From: Bacillota bacterium
Lineage (GTDB): Bacteria; Bacillota; Clostridia; Clostridiales; Clostridiaceae
DNA: 64,000 bases
Assembly: GCA_023435985.1 (NCBI GenBank)
Contig: JAEZKY010000030.1
Span: 1 to 64,000 of the forward strand
Direction of reading: 5' to 3'
Below, in pieces: positions 1 to 8,212 of this stretch. Numbering within the stretch: the stretch's first letter is position 1; each line of letters opens with the position of its first letter. A model generated the notes under the pieces. The model worked only from the letters and a program-made list of their open reading frames with translations. It ran no database searches and was not told the origin of the DNA. The translations under genes were made by a program, and so were the position numbers.

Positions 1-2
1 GT

Positions 3-1154
3 GGATGCTTTGATACTAATGCTGCTAAAAACTCAGCAGAAATTTACTGCGCATTAATCTTTAAATGTGATACTGAAAATATTCAGAAAATAGGCATATC
101 CGATTCTGATAAAGATAATTTGTTAAAGACGTATGAAGATAGTGCAAAAGGGCAATTAAAAAATAATATTCTTTTAACTGGATCTTCAGCTTCTGATGAA
201 CAATTAAACTCATTATATGAAGCATATAAAGAGGCACTTTCAAAAGTCACATACGATACAAAACAAGTTTCTAAATCAGGTGATAAAGCTGAAGTAGAAA
301 TTTCAACTACTCATTTTGATTTTAAACAAATTGATGAAAAAGCTGCATCAGATGCTTTAGATGAAACTGATAATATGGCTTTTACAAGTACTAATGAAGA
401 AATTAAGAAGTTTAATGAGATTTATTTAAACAAGCTTACAGATGGATTAAAAAATGCAGAAATAAGTTCTGAAAAATCTTCAGTCACATTCAAATTCAAA
501 AAGAACAGTAAATTTTGGCAACCAGATGATTTGAAAAATTTTGGATACAAGTTAGGTCGACTAGCTACCGGCCAAAAAAATCCTGATATGAATATTGATG
601 ATGAAAGTATTTCTCCAGAAGATAGCGCTAAAATTTTTTGGAACTTAGTAATTAATGAAGATAGCAGTGGAATGGAACAACTCGGATACAGCAAGGCATT
701 TGGAGATAAAATAGTTGATAAAATGAATAAAACTGATTTTAAAACTTTAAAAAATCAATTTAATCAATCAGATGCTTCATTTTCAGATGATCAAATTCAA
801 GGAGTATTAGACGCTATAAGAGGTGCAATGCGCAAAAACTCAGTTAATTTTGAGCAGGTATCTAAAACAGATAGTTCGTCACAAGTTAAAGTATCATCGA
901 CTTCAATAGATTTTAATTCAATAGTTAATGAAGCAGTAAGTAAAACTAGAAATCAAATATTATCGAATAGAATTAGTGATAAACAAAAGGCTATTCAGAT
1001 TTATTATCAAAATGTTATAGATTTAATTAATAACAAACAGGTAAGCTCAACAACCAATGAGAATACCTTTAACTTTAATAAAACAGCAGATTTATGGCTG
1101 CCAGCAGATATGAATAGTTATTCTCAAAGCATTGTGGAAATGAATATGAAATAA
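3..1154 (+). CDS. DUF5105-type surface protein, 5' end missing
   Basis: The frame is open from the window edge, so the N-terminus (probably a signal peptide or lipobox) lies outside. The visible part is about 383 residues and holds two copies of one fold: 'SAEIYCALIF' near the start and 'SAKIFWNLVI' about 200 residues later. Each copy is followed by a Gly-[YI]-[SK] helix, a charged helix and a beta strand of the 'F.FNS/F.FKQ' type. Each ends in a Trp-containing strand ('SKFWQPDD', 'ADLWLPAD'). This matches my memory of DUF5105 proteins, which are clostridial and lactobacillar surface lipoproteins of unknown function. A hairpin terminator follows about 30 bases after the stop. Assignment to the family is moderate; function is unknown. 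Confidence 0.6.
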   Translation, partial: GCFDTNAAKNSAEIYCALIFKCDTENIQKIGISDSDKDNLLKTYEDSAKGQLKNNILLTGSSASDEQLNSLYEAYKEALSKVTYDTKQVSKSGDKAEVEISTTHFDFKQIDEKAASDALDETDNMAFTSTNEEIKKFNEIYLNKLTDGLKNAEISSEKSSVTFKFKKNSKFWQPDDLKNFGYKLGRLATGQKNPDMNIDDESISPEDSAKIFWNLVINEDSSGMEQLGYSKAFGDKIVDKMNKTDFKTLKNQFNQSDASFSDDQIQGVLDAIRGAMRKNSVNFEQVSKTDSSSQVKVSSTSIDFNSIVNEAVSKTRNQILSNRISDKQKAIQIYYQNVIDLINNKQVSSTTNENTFNFNKTADLWLPADMNSYSQSIVEMNMK

Positions 1155-1183
1155 TCCTAAAATAGAGATTTAAAGTATTTTTC

Positions 1184-1222
1184 AAAAAGCAGATGAATTA
1201 ATTTTTCACCTGCTTTCTTTTT
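1184..1222 (+). terminator. Rho-independent terminator after the DUF5105-type gene
   Basis: The 12-base arm AAAGCAGATGAA (1186-1197) pairs with TTCACCTGCTTT (1205-1216) with one A-C mismatch, and is followed by CTTTTTAA. It lies 32 bases after the stop codon of the upstream gene. Confidence 0.75.
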
Positions 1223-1291
1223 AATAATCTTTCGAAGTATGCTGTCTAGAAAAATGTAATCTTATAATAATAACTATTTTTCTTAATTCTG

Positions 1292-1570
1292 CTATTTAAC
1301 TTGTTTCAATACATAATATTAAGGCTTCATGTCTCTCATTGTATAGTCCCTACTTTTCCATTGAAAGAACATGCATGTTGTATCATCTATATCTTTGATT
1401 ACATAACTACTGTCAGTCTTATCAACATTATTAAGAGTATTATTCTTTGTCCAAGTAAATACTGTTTTAGGTGTATTTCCATCTTCGGTAAATCTTAACT
1501 CCTTAACATATAAATCACCTTTAAAAATTTTACTATTTATATTAAAATCTTCAATGTTTTTAATGAATTT
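1292..1570 (-). pseudogene. C-terminal fragment of a BlaR1/regulator-associated domain, with internal stop
   Basis: The translated piece runs from 'KFIKNIEDFN' through 'KGDLYVKELRF', 'FTWTKN', 'SSYVIK' and 'MFFQWKSRDY' to 'MKP'. I recognise this set of motifs from the C-terminal domain found in Firmicute BlaR1-type (M56) proteins and some regulators. A TAA at 1319-1321 interrupts the frame, and the next codons read YYVLKQVK then TAG (1292-1294), which is the usual end of this domain. So the stop replaces a tyrosine codon. No N-terminal part or convincing start with an RBS is present. This is a relic; the precise parent family is less certain than the decay. Confidence 0.55.
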
Positions 1571-1595
1571 AAAATAAAATATATAACACTTCACC

Positions 1596-1700
1596 TTAAT
1601 TATTGTTAAACAATCCAGCTCCATCTATGATTTCCTGTTCTGTAAACAAACTTAAAACAGCTTCAGTATAATCATTTAAGTTTTGTGTGCTTCTTATTTC
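1596..1700 (-). pseudogene. Short open fragment of an unidentified gene
   Basis: About 34 residues without a start codon, reading 'NDYTEAVLSLFTEQEIIDGAG' in part and ending in Asn-Asn-Asn-stop. The amphipathic, acidic composition looks protein-coding. It overlaps the extended frame of the neighbouring relic and has no RBS. I do not recognise the parent gene. It is probably another decayed C-terminus. Confidence 0.25.
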
Positions 1701-1716
1701 CTACTTATCTACGTTA

Positions 1717-2460
1717 TTAAAAAACAAAATCCTTTAATATATCATTTACTTTTTGTAAAACTTTCAATACAAATTTTAATATATATGATAAAAAAAACGA
1801 TGCTATTAATACTAAACCAGCTAAAATCAATATATTATAATTTATAGTTTGTCCTAATTTAACCTGATATAAGTGTATTGCCCCTGCAGATATAGACCCA
1901 ACGATTAATAACTTAGTTGCTATCCATGAAATTATATTTATAATCTGAAGTAGTAATATTATTACTGATAACACAGCTATTACTGGTAACGCTAATATCT
2001 TAAAGGGCAGCATAAACAAATTCAATACTGATTTATTATTACTTTTGGATTTTTTTTGTCCTCTATCCTTCTTTTCTTTCTCACCGCTTAATTTATTTTT
2101 CTTATCTTCTTTTTCTGAAACTCTTCTTTCGGTAAAATCCTTATTTTTTCCACTAGACCTTCTTTCTTTGCTCTTAGAATCACTTCTATTTAAATACTTG
2201 TTACTTCTATTATTATCTTCTAATTCCTTTTGTACTTCCTGCGGCTTCATGATTAATGTTGCATTTTCATCTTTTAATATATTTTTTTCCATACCATTTA
2301 GAACTTCGTATGCCTCATCAAACATTTTTAAGAATTGCTTAAGTCGTTTTTCATTGACTACTTCTTTTTTAATTTTCTCTACCTGCTTTTCATACGCTTC
2401 CTTTATTTCCTCTTTTGATGCATTTTTTTCCACACCTAATAATTTATAATAATCTGTCAT
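1717..2460 (-). CDS. J-domain membrane protein lacking the HPD motif
   Basis: Residues 1-55 form a DnaJ N-terminal domain: 'DYYKLLGVEKNASKEEIKEAY', then a third helix with 'FDEAYEVL'. The HPD loop that stimulates Hsp70 should lie between helices II and III, but the sequence there is Lys/Glu-rich with no HPD. A charged linker (about 75-140, KKDRGQKKSKSNNK type) follows. Two to three membrane segments come next (about 145-195 and 205-232), then an amphipathic tail. It is a membrane-anchored J-like protein that probably uses the fold as an interaction module rather than as a classical DnaK co-chaperone. It stands alone on the minus strand with no evident operon partner. Confidence 0.65.
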   Translation of the reverse strand: MTDYYKLLGVEKNASKEEIKEAYEKQVEKIKKEVVNEKRLKQFLKMFDEAYEVLNGMEKNILKDENATLIMKPQEVQKELEDNNRSNKYLNRSDSKSKERRSSGKNKDFTERRVSEKEDKKNKLSGEKEKKDRGQKKSKSNNKSVLNLFMLPFKILALPVIAVLSVIILLLQIINIISWIATKLLIVGSISAGAIHLYQVKLGQTINYNILILAGLVLIASFFLSYILKFVLKVLQKVNDILKDFVF

Positions 2461-2755
2461 TTCTTCTCTCCATCTAGTTAAATTAGGTAATAATCTTTAG
2501 TCTTCTCTTAATTGTTACGTCTTAAAGTATTATACTAAAAAATAAAATTAATTTACAGTATTGCCTTCAAAAATTATACCCTTATAAATTTACCTTTACA
2601 ACGAATAAAATCAATGTAACCGTTATACCTAAATTTTGTTAAATAACTGTAACATTTTCGTCACTTTACTGACATAATTAAAAATTATTATAAGTACATG
2701 AATACAATATTCTTAAACTTAATAATAAATGAAATCAAATTAAGGAGAGAATCAC

Positions 2756-3217
2756 ATGACTATTTTAAGAAATATTTACAACACTTTTATTCATAATAAA
2801 AACTATAAAAGTCTTATAAGATTTTGTTGTGTTGGATGCTTAAATACTATGTTTGACTTTGGAGTATTTTCCTTGCTGAATAGTTTTTTGGGTATTAACT
2901 ATATTATAAGTCAGATAGCATCTTATTCCAGTGGTACTTTAAATAGTTATCTATGCAACAAGTTTTGGACATTCAATGATGCAAAAACAAACAAAAAAAC
3001 AACAAAGGAAATTATTCAATTTATTGTTGTTAATTCAGCTTCATTAGGCGTAAGTTTAATTGGCTTAAGTATATTAATGAAAGATAATTCTATAAATCCC
3101 TTTATCTCAAAAATTGCTGCAATGGTATTGGCTCAAATAGTTAATTTTTTAGGCTATAGATTTTGGGTTTTTGGGAAATCTGCAAAACTAGAGCCTTGTA
3201 CTAACAATTTAGTATAA
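2756..3217 (+). CDS. GtrA-family membrane protein
   Basis: A 153-residue protein with four predicted membrane helices and the GtrA/DPMS3-like signature: 'LIRFCCVGCLNTMFDFGVF' in helix 1 and 'NSYLCNKFWTF' after helix 2. The 'FLGYRFWVF' motif comes after helix 4. GtrA proteins assist translocation or transfer of polyprenyl-phosphate-linked sugars. An AAGGAGAG ribosome binding site lies 8 bases before the ATG. It heads a set with a GT39 and a GT2 gene downstream on the same strand, the usual three components of Gtr-like surface glycosylation. Confidence 0.85.
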   Translation: MTILRNIYNTFIHNKNYKSLIRFCCVGCLNTMFDFGVFSLLNSFLGINYIISQIASYSSGTLNSYLCNKFWTFNDAKTNKKTTKEIIQFIVVNSASLGVSLIGLSILMKDNSINPFISKIAAMVLAQIVNFLGYRFWVFGKSAKLEPCTNNLV

Positions 3218-3341
3218 GCCTCACTTAAGTTTTCTAATATTTTAATATTTAATTTATCAAAAGATATAATTAATCTCACAGCTAAAGAGAAATACGTTCT
3301 TATATTCAAGCTGTAGAACATAAATTTAGGAGGAAGTAATT

Positions 3342-5462
3342 GTGACAGAAAGATTAAAACATACAAAGGAAAACTTTGGGATAGGAATAATTTTATTGTT
3401 ATCCATAGTATTAAACTTTGTAAATTTAGGTATAGAGGGAAATGCTAATACTTATTACTCTGCAGGAGTAAAGAGTATGATGATGAACCTTAAGAATTTC
3501 TTTTTTGTATCATCTGACCCTTCTGGGTTTGTAACTATCGATAAACCTCCTGTAGGTTTTTGGCTTCAGACTATATCTGCAAAAATATTTGGCTTTAGCG
3601 GATGGAGTGTTATCCTTCCACAAGCACTTGCTGGAGTAATTTCTGTATGGCTAATTTATTATCTTGTAAAGAGATCTTTTGGAACTTTAGCTGGATTAGT
3701 TGCCGCATTATGCCTTGCTACAACTCCTATTTTTGTAGCAGCAAGCAGAAATAATACTATTGATAATCTACTTGTTTTATCTTTATTACTTGCATGCACC
3801 GCTATTTCTCGAGGCGCTGAAGATGGTAAATTTAAATATCTTATATTAAGTTTAGTATTAGTAGGTATTGGTTTTAATATAAAAATGGTTGAGGCTTATA
3901 TGCTAGCCCCAGCAATATTTATAACATATTTTCTTTCATCTGCAATATCTTATAAAACGAAAATAAAACATCTTTTTGCAGGTGGAGTTGTTCTTCTTGC
4001 AGTATCTCTATCCTGGGCCTTAATTGTAGATTTAGTGCCAGCAATCGATAGACCCTTTATTGGCAGCAGCACTGATAATTCTGTTATGGAACTAATTATA
4101 GGTCATAATGGTTTAGAGCGAATAGGTCTAGGTGGAAGAAATGCTAATAGAGGAGCTGCTCAGCCACAAAAATCAGAAAATCAGGACAATATCTTACAAG
4201 ATCAAGACCGTACATCTCAAAGGCAAGATTTTGTTTCACAAGGTCAAAGCCGTGCACCACAAAACCAAGATCATACATTGCAAAATCAAAATGGTGCATC
4301 ACAAAATCAAATGCCAGTAGGTAGAAACGGTATGGGTAATACTTCAAAAGCCGGTATTACAAGATTATTTACTTATAACAATTTATCAGATCAAATATCT
4401 TGGCTTTTACCATTTGCTATACTTGGAGCTATAATCGCTGCAATAGAAGAGAAAGTAAGATTATTTCACTTTGATAATAAAAGAAAGCTATCATTACTCT
4501 TATGGTTTACATGGTTATTGCCTGAATTTATATACTTTAGTTTTTCAAAAAATGTAACTCACACATATTATTTAACAACAATGGCACCTTCAGTTGCAGC
4601 TCTGACTGGAATTGGTCTTTCAACTATGTGGAATCTTTATAAACAAGGTGGATGGAAAAAGTGGATTTTACCAGCAGCATTTATTATAAATGGGCTTATA
4701 GAGATACTTATTCTATATCCTAATTACAAAACCTCAAATAGCTATAGAATTATACTTATAGCAACAGGAATTTTATCCTTAGGAGCCTCAATAACATTGA
4801 TTATAAATGCTATCATAAGAAGTAAAAATTCTATCCAGCCAGAAAAAACATTTGTAAGAAAATTAAATATGGTACTGACTAGTATTGCTTTTATTGGTAT
4901 TTTAGCTGCTCCTATGGTTTGGTCATCTACTACCTTATTTTATCCAATGAATGGAAGCAGTCCTGCTGCTGGCTTAGAACTTGCATCGGGCCGGCAAAAT
5001 AAAATTTCTACTGACAATAGTAATACAAAGCTTATACAATTTTTAGAAGATAATAAGCAAAATGAAAAATATCTTGTTGCGGTCCCTTCTGCAATGACTT
5101 ATGCATCTGATTTAATACTCAAAACCGGTGAGCCTGTTATGACTATTGGTGGATTTAGTGGATCAGATCAAATAATCTCGCTAAAAGACTTTAGGCAATT
5201 AGTTGCTGATGGTTCTATTAGATATGCACTAGTTAATGGCGGAAGTCGTATGGGAGGTGGCTTTGGTGGATCTAATTCAAATAACGAAATTACGAACTGG
5301 ATTACTGAGAACGGAAATCTTGTACCAGATAGTGAATGGAAGGATTCAACTACTTCAGATACATCAAACAATAATCAAAGATTCGGTGGCTTTGGAGGCC
5401 AAGCAGGTTCAGCTAAACTATACGATTTAAGCGGACACTTTGAAACTTCATCTATAAATTAA
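3342..5462 (+). CDS. GT39 (ArnT/PMT-like) membrane glycosyltransferase, YkcB-like
   Basis: A 706-residue polytopic GT-C enzyme. The N-terminal loop carries 'TIDKPPVGFW', the typical DKPP motif of the PMT_2/ArnT family after the first acidic loop ('SSDPSG'). About ten membrane helices follow. Such enzymes move a sugar from a lipid-phosphate donor to an extracellular acceptor. The GTG start is supported by AGGAGGA seven bases upstream. Two oddities stand out: a Gln/Asn/Asp-rich, hydrophilic insert at about 265-335 ('QNQD' repeats), and Gly-rich segments in the C-terminal soluble part ('MGGGFGGSN', 'RFGGFGGQ'). The neighbours GtrA and GT2 (predicted donor synthase) support a role in cell-surface glycosylation. 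Acceptor and sugar are unknown. Confidence 0.85.
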   Translation: MTERLKHTKENFGIGIILLLSIVLNFVNLGIEGNANTYYSAGVKSMMMNLKNFFFVSSDPSGFVTIDKPPVGFWLQTISAKIFGFSGWSVILPQALAGVISVWLIYYLVKRSFGTLAGLVAALCLATTPIFVAASRNNTIDNLLVLSLLLACTAISRGAEDGKFKYLILSLVLVGIGFNIKMVEAYMLAPAIFITYFLSSAISYKTKIKHLFAGGVVLLAVSLSWALIVDLVPAIDRPFIGSSTDNSVMELIIGHNGLERIGLGGRNANRGAAQPQKSENQDNILQDQDRTSQRQDFVSQGQSRAPQNQDHTLQNQNGASQNQMPVGRNGMGNTSKAGITRLFTYNNLSDQISWLLPFAILGAIIAAIEEKVRLFHFDNKRKLSLLLWFTWLLPEFIYFSFSKNVTHTYYLTTMAPSVAALTGIGLSTMWNLYKQGGWKKWILPAAFIINGLIEILILYPNYKTSNSYRIILIATGILSLGASITLIINAIIRSKNSIQPEKTFVRKLNMVLTSIAFIGILAAPMVWSSTTLFYPMNGSSPAAGLELASGRQNKISTDNSNTKLIQFLEDNKQNEKYLVAVPSAMTYASDLILKTGEPVMTIGGFSGSDQIISLKDFRQLVADGSIRYALVNGGSRMGGGFGGSNSNNEITNWITENGNLVPDSEWKDSTTSDTSNNNQRFGGFGGQAGSAKLYDLSGHFETSSIN

Positions 5463-5623
5463 CGTAGTTCAAAGAGACATTTAGTATATATAAGTTGCGT
5501 TAAAGAGTTTACATTGCAAATTTTGTGTTTACATTCATGTAAATAATTAGGATGTAGTTTAATTATCACAACTTATATAGCTAAAAGACATGAAATATTG
5601 TATTTTCAATCGGAGGCAATTTT

Positions 5624-6592
5624 ATGAATGATATATTATACCTAGTAATTCCTTGTTATAATGAAGAAGAGGTTTTACATGAAACAGCTAAAAGATTAAT
5701 AAAAAAAATCATTACTTTGATGAAAAATGAAACTATTTCTAAAGATAGTAAAATCCTTTTTGTTAATGATGGTTCAAAAGACAAAACTTGGAATATAATA
5801 AAAGAACTCCATAGTCAAAATAACATATTTTCTGGTGTTAATCTTTCTAGAAATAGGGGCCATCAAAATGCATTACTTGCTGGGCTTATGACTGCTAAAG
5901 AATTTGCAGATATGACCATATCATTAGACGCAGATTTACAAGATGATGTGGATGTTATAGACAAATTTGTAGAACAATACTATGCTGGAAGCGATATTGT
6001 TTATGGTGTAAGGTCCTCAAGAGCAACAGATACATTTTTTAAAAGAACAACAGCCTTAGCTTTTTATAAATTAATGAATAAACTTGGTGTTGACTCGGTT
6101 TATAATCATGCTGACTATCGTCTTATGAGTAAACGTGCTTTGAAAGGTTTAAGTGACTTTAAAGAAGTACATTTATTTCTGAGGGGTATAGTCCCCTTAA
6201 TTGGATACAAGTCTTCTATAGTAGAATATGAACGCCATGAAAGATTTGCAGGAGAATCTAAATATCCATTAAAGAAAATGCTTGCTTTTGCTTTAGACGG
6301 AATTACATCCCTAAGTATAAAACCAATAAGAATAATAACACTCCTTGGATTTTTCATAGTCTTGTTTAGTTTTATAGCTTTGAGTTACTCTTTTATAGTT
6401 AAATTCTTCGGAGAAACTGTGCCTGGATGGACTTCCCTAGCTCTTTCAATTTGGCTTCTTGGTGGCATTCAACTTTTATCCCTTGGAGTTATTGGAGAAT
6501 ATATTGGTAAAATATATAATGAGACTAAACAAAGACCAAGATATATTATTTCTGATAAATTAATTACTAGTAATCAAACAGATATACTATAG
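5624..6592 (+). CDS. GT2 polyprenyl-phosphate glycosyltransferase (GtrB/YkcC-like)
   Basis: A 322-residue protein. The N-terminal GT-A domain has 'LVIPCYNEEE' (about 7-16), 'FVNDGSKDKT' (about 47-56) and the nucleotide-sugar/metal motif 'LDADLQDD' (about 107-114). Two C-terminal membrane helices lie at about 230-255 and 265-290, as in GtrB and dolichyl-phosphate mannose synthase-like enzymes. It is expected to make the polyprenyl-phosphate sugar used by the GT39 enzyme upstream. The AGGC/GGAGGC RBS precedes the ATG. A strong terminator follows, closing the three-gene set. Confidence 0.88.
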   Translation: MNDILYLVIPCYNEEEVLHETAKRLIKKIITLMKNETISKDSKILFVNDGSKDKTWNIIKELHSQNNIFSGVNLSRNRGHQNALLAGLMTAKEFADMTISLDADLQDDVDVIDKFVEQYYAGSDIVYGVRSSRATDTFFKRTTALAFYKLMNKLGVDSVYNHADYRLMSKRALKGLSDFKEVHLFLRGIVPLIGYKSSIVEYERHERFAGESKYPLKKMLAFALDGITSLSIKPIRIITLLGFFIVLFSFIALSYSFIVKFFGETVPGWTSLALSIWLLGGIQLLSLGVIGEYIGKIYNETKQRPRYIISDKLITSNQTDIL

Positions 6593-6665
6593 GCTGCCTT
6601 GATAAATTAACCTCTTATAAAAATTATATAATATAAAAAGATGTTTATATTAAGTAAACAATAAT

Positions 6666-6710
6666 AAAAAGATGACTCAGCTTATTACAAAAGTCATCTT
6701 TTTCATTTTT
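6666..6710 (+). terminator. Rho-independent terminator of the Gtr set
   Basis: AAAAAGATGACT (6666-6677) pairs perfectly with AGTCATCTTTTT (6692-6703), followed by a T-rich tail. Confidence 0.85.
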
Positions 6711-6862
6711 TAGAATTGCAGTCAGATATCTGCACTTACCTATTTTTAATCCCCACTGAACTTTTTATAATAAATCCGAATATAATAGTTTAAATCCTCT
6801 TTTGAAATTTTTCTTTTAAAAAATTAAACTTATACAAACGATTAAAAAGGAGGTGCTAAACT

Positions 6863-7345
6863 ATGGAGAATATTTCTAATACCATGTATCCTAAAGCACC
6901 CAATTCTCTAATTATGAAGAGCAGAAATGGAGGCTTTATCGATCTTGAAAATATGAATTATCAGAGTATTATTGTAACCTTAGACGTCGATTTTAATAGC
7001 AAAAACCCATTAAATGTTAAGTTAGATTTCCTTTGTAATCTATATATTAATCTTGCAGTAAATGACTGGCTTGAATTTGTTCTTTCATTATATCGATATA
7101 AGAATGAGGAAAATTTTGAACTCTTAACCTCAGTTCCTTATAAAGTAATTTTAAGTGAAGACGTTCCTGAAAACGGAACCCTAGTAAATATAACTTTAGA
7201 AAAAAATGATTTTATTACTTTTAGCTATTTTGATAGTAATGTAATACCTGAAAAATATAGATATGTAGTTAAAGTTGAACTTAATTATATAAGTGTTGAG
7301 GCAGCTCAAATTCAATCAAGTACCCTCAGCCTTATTGCACAATAA
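6863..7345 (+). CDS. Unrecognised 160-residue beta-rich protein
   Basis: The AAGGAGGTG ribosome binding site 8 bases upstream and the terminator right after the stop mark this as a real single gene. The protein has no signal peptide, no membrane segment and no cysteine cluster (one Cys). Its pattern of alternating hydrophobic residues ('SIIVTLDVDF', 'PLNVKLDFLCNLYINL', 'YVVKVELNY') suggests an all-beta fold. The layout, ending in 'SSTLSLIA', loosely recalls clostridial DUF4489 proteins, but I would not assign it. Function unknown. Confidence 0.75.
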   Translation: MENISNTMYPKAPNSLIMKSRNGGFIDLENMNYQSIIVTLDVDFNSKNPLNVKLDFLCNLYINLAVNDWLEFVLSLYRYKNEENFELLTSVPYKVILSEDVPENGTLVNITLEKNDFITFSYFDSNVIPEKYRYVVKVELNYISVEAAQIQSSTLSLIAQ

Positions 7346-7351
7346 AATTAT

Positions 7352-7401
7352 ACTCATATACTTTGCATAAGTAAATTTATAAAGTATATGAGTGTTTTTT
7401 T
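7352..7401 (+). terminator. Terminator between convergent genes
   Basis: ACTCATATACTT (7352-7363) pairs with AAGTATATGAGT (7382-7393), followed by GTTTTTTT on the plus strand. The minus-strand gene ending at 7400 has its stop inside this structure. Confidence 0.85.
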
Positions 7402-8029
7402 AATTATATAATTTATATAATATTTCGGTAAAATGCTGAACATGTGTAGCTGTAGCTATTTCTGGCTGTAAACTGAGCTTATGTGTTTTGGTGTTAATTT
7501 TCATTACAAAATGACCATACACTATTTCAATGACTTTACTAGGGCTGTATTTATAGTTTAAGAATTCACTATATTTATTACTTGTCACAAGATTTCCGTT
7601 ATTATCCTTATAAGTAAAAGAAACAAATGAACCATTATGGGTATCATAATTTTTGCTGCCTTTTTTTATTCCATAATAACAAAATACATTTTTACTATCG
7701 ATTATTTTAGCATCTAAAATTGGACGATGATGGTACTTAGTCTTAAATTTATTGTGGTAAAAATAATTTGCATTATAAAAATAATAGGTATCAAATTGGA
7801 AAGGTGTTCCATTGGCATCAAAACAATGATTTACTATATATCCTGGACCATCATTACCTACTATTTTACCATTGTGGATTTTTACAGATCCACCTTCCTT
7901 ATATAAAACACCTATTTCTTTTCCATAATCGCTCTTCTTAAATACACTATTGGAACTCGCCGCTCCTACTTGAAGTTGTTCTAACTCCTCAGTTTTATCT
8001 TCCTTATTTTTTTCTTGCTCATCCATCAT
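7400..8029 (-). CDS. Unrecognised 209-residue protein
   Basis: A soluble protein with an acidic N-terminal tail (residues 1-25, Glu/Lys/Asp-rich), followed by a region rich in Tyr, His, Asn and Gly ('YYFYNANYFYHNKF', 'GKIVGNDGPGYIVNHC'). There is no signal peptide or membrane helix. The aromatic-rich repeats of 'G.I..NDG' type suggest a beta structure. The start is supported by GGGAGATAAAC upstream. Its stop codon overlaps the terminator shared with the convergent gene. I do not recognise the family. Confidence 0.65.
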   Translation of the reverse strand: MMDEQEKNKEDKTEELEQLQVGAASSNSVFKKSDYGKEIGVLYKEGGSVKIHNGKIVGNDGPGYIVNHCFDANGTPFQFDTYYFYNANYFYHNKFKTKYHHRPILDAKIIDSKNVFCYYGIKKGSKNYDTHNGSFVSFTYKDNNGNLVTSNKYSEFLNYKYSPSKVIEIVYGHFVMKINTKTHKLSLQPEIATATHVQHFTEILYKLYN

Positions 8030-8112
8030 TGTTTATCTCCCACATCATAAATTTCTTACTGTACCATGATATTCATTTGTACGAAGACCTGTACCACAAA
8101 CTATATGATAAA

Positions 8113-8183
8113 TCAAACTAACTTTGGAATGGTACTTGCCCCATGAATCATAAAGTTCACGATAAGATTTTTATTTTACCTTC
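8113..8183 (-). pseudogene. Relic of the C-terminus of a second larA gene
   Basis: On the minus strand this short stretch reads KNLIVNFMIHGASTIPKLV then TGA. It aligns residue for residue with the end of the intact LarA encoded 3 kb away (KNLTVNLMPHGASTLPKLV). Just upstream the frame is shifted ('GEG/GK' part out of frame) and no other larA sequence is recognisable. It is the tail of a lost paralogue or duplicate, left directly after the amidohydrolase gene. Confidence 0.75.
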
Positions 8184-8212
8184 ATATTTATTTATACGAT
8201 AAAAGTATTTTT

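Noticed and set aside
1319..1624. Independent 101-residue gene
   Set aside because: It has no RBS, its N-terminal 18 residues do not fit the domain, and the family's usual ending continues past its stop.
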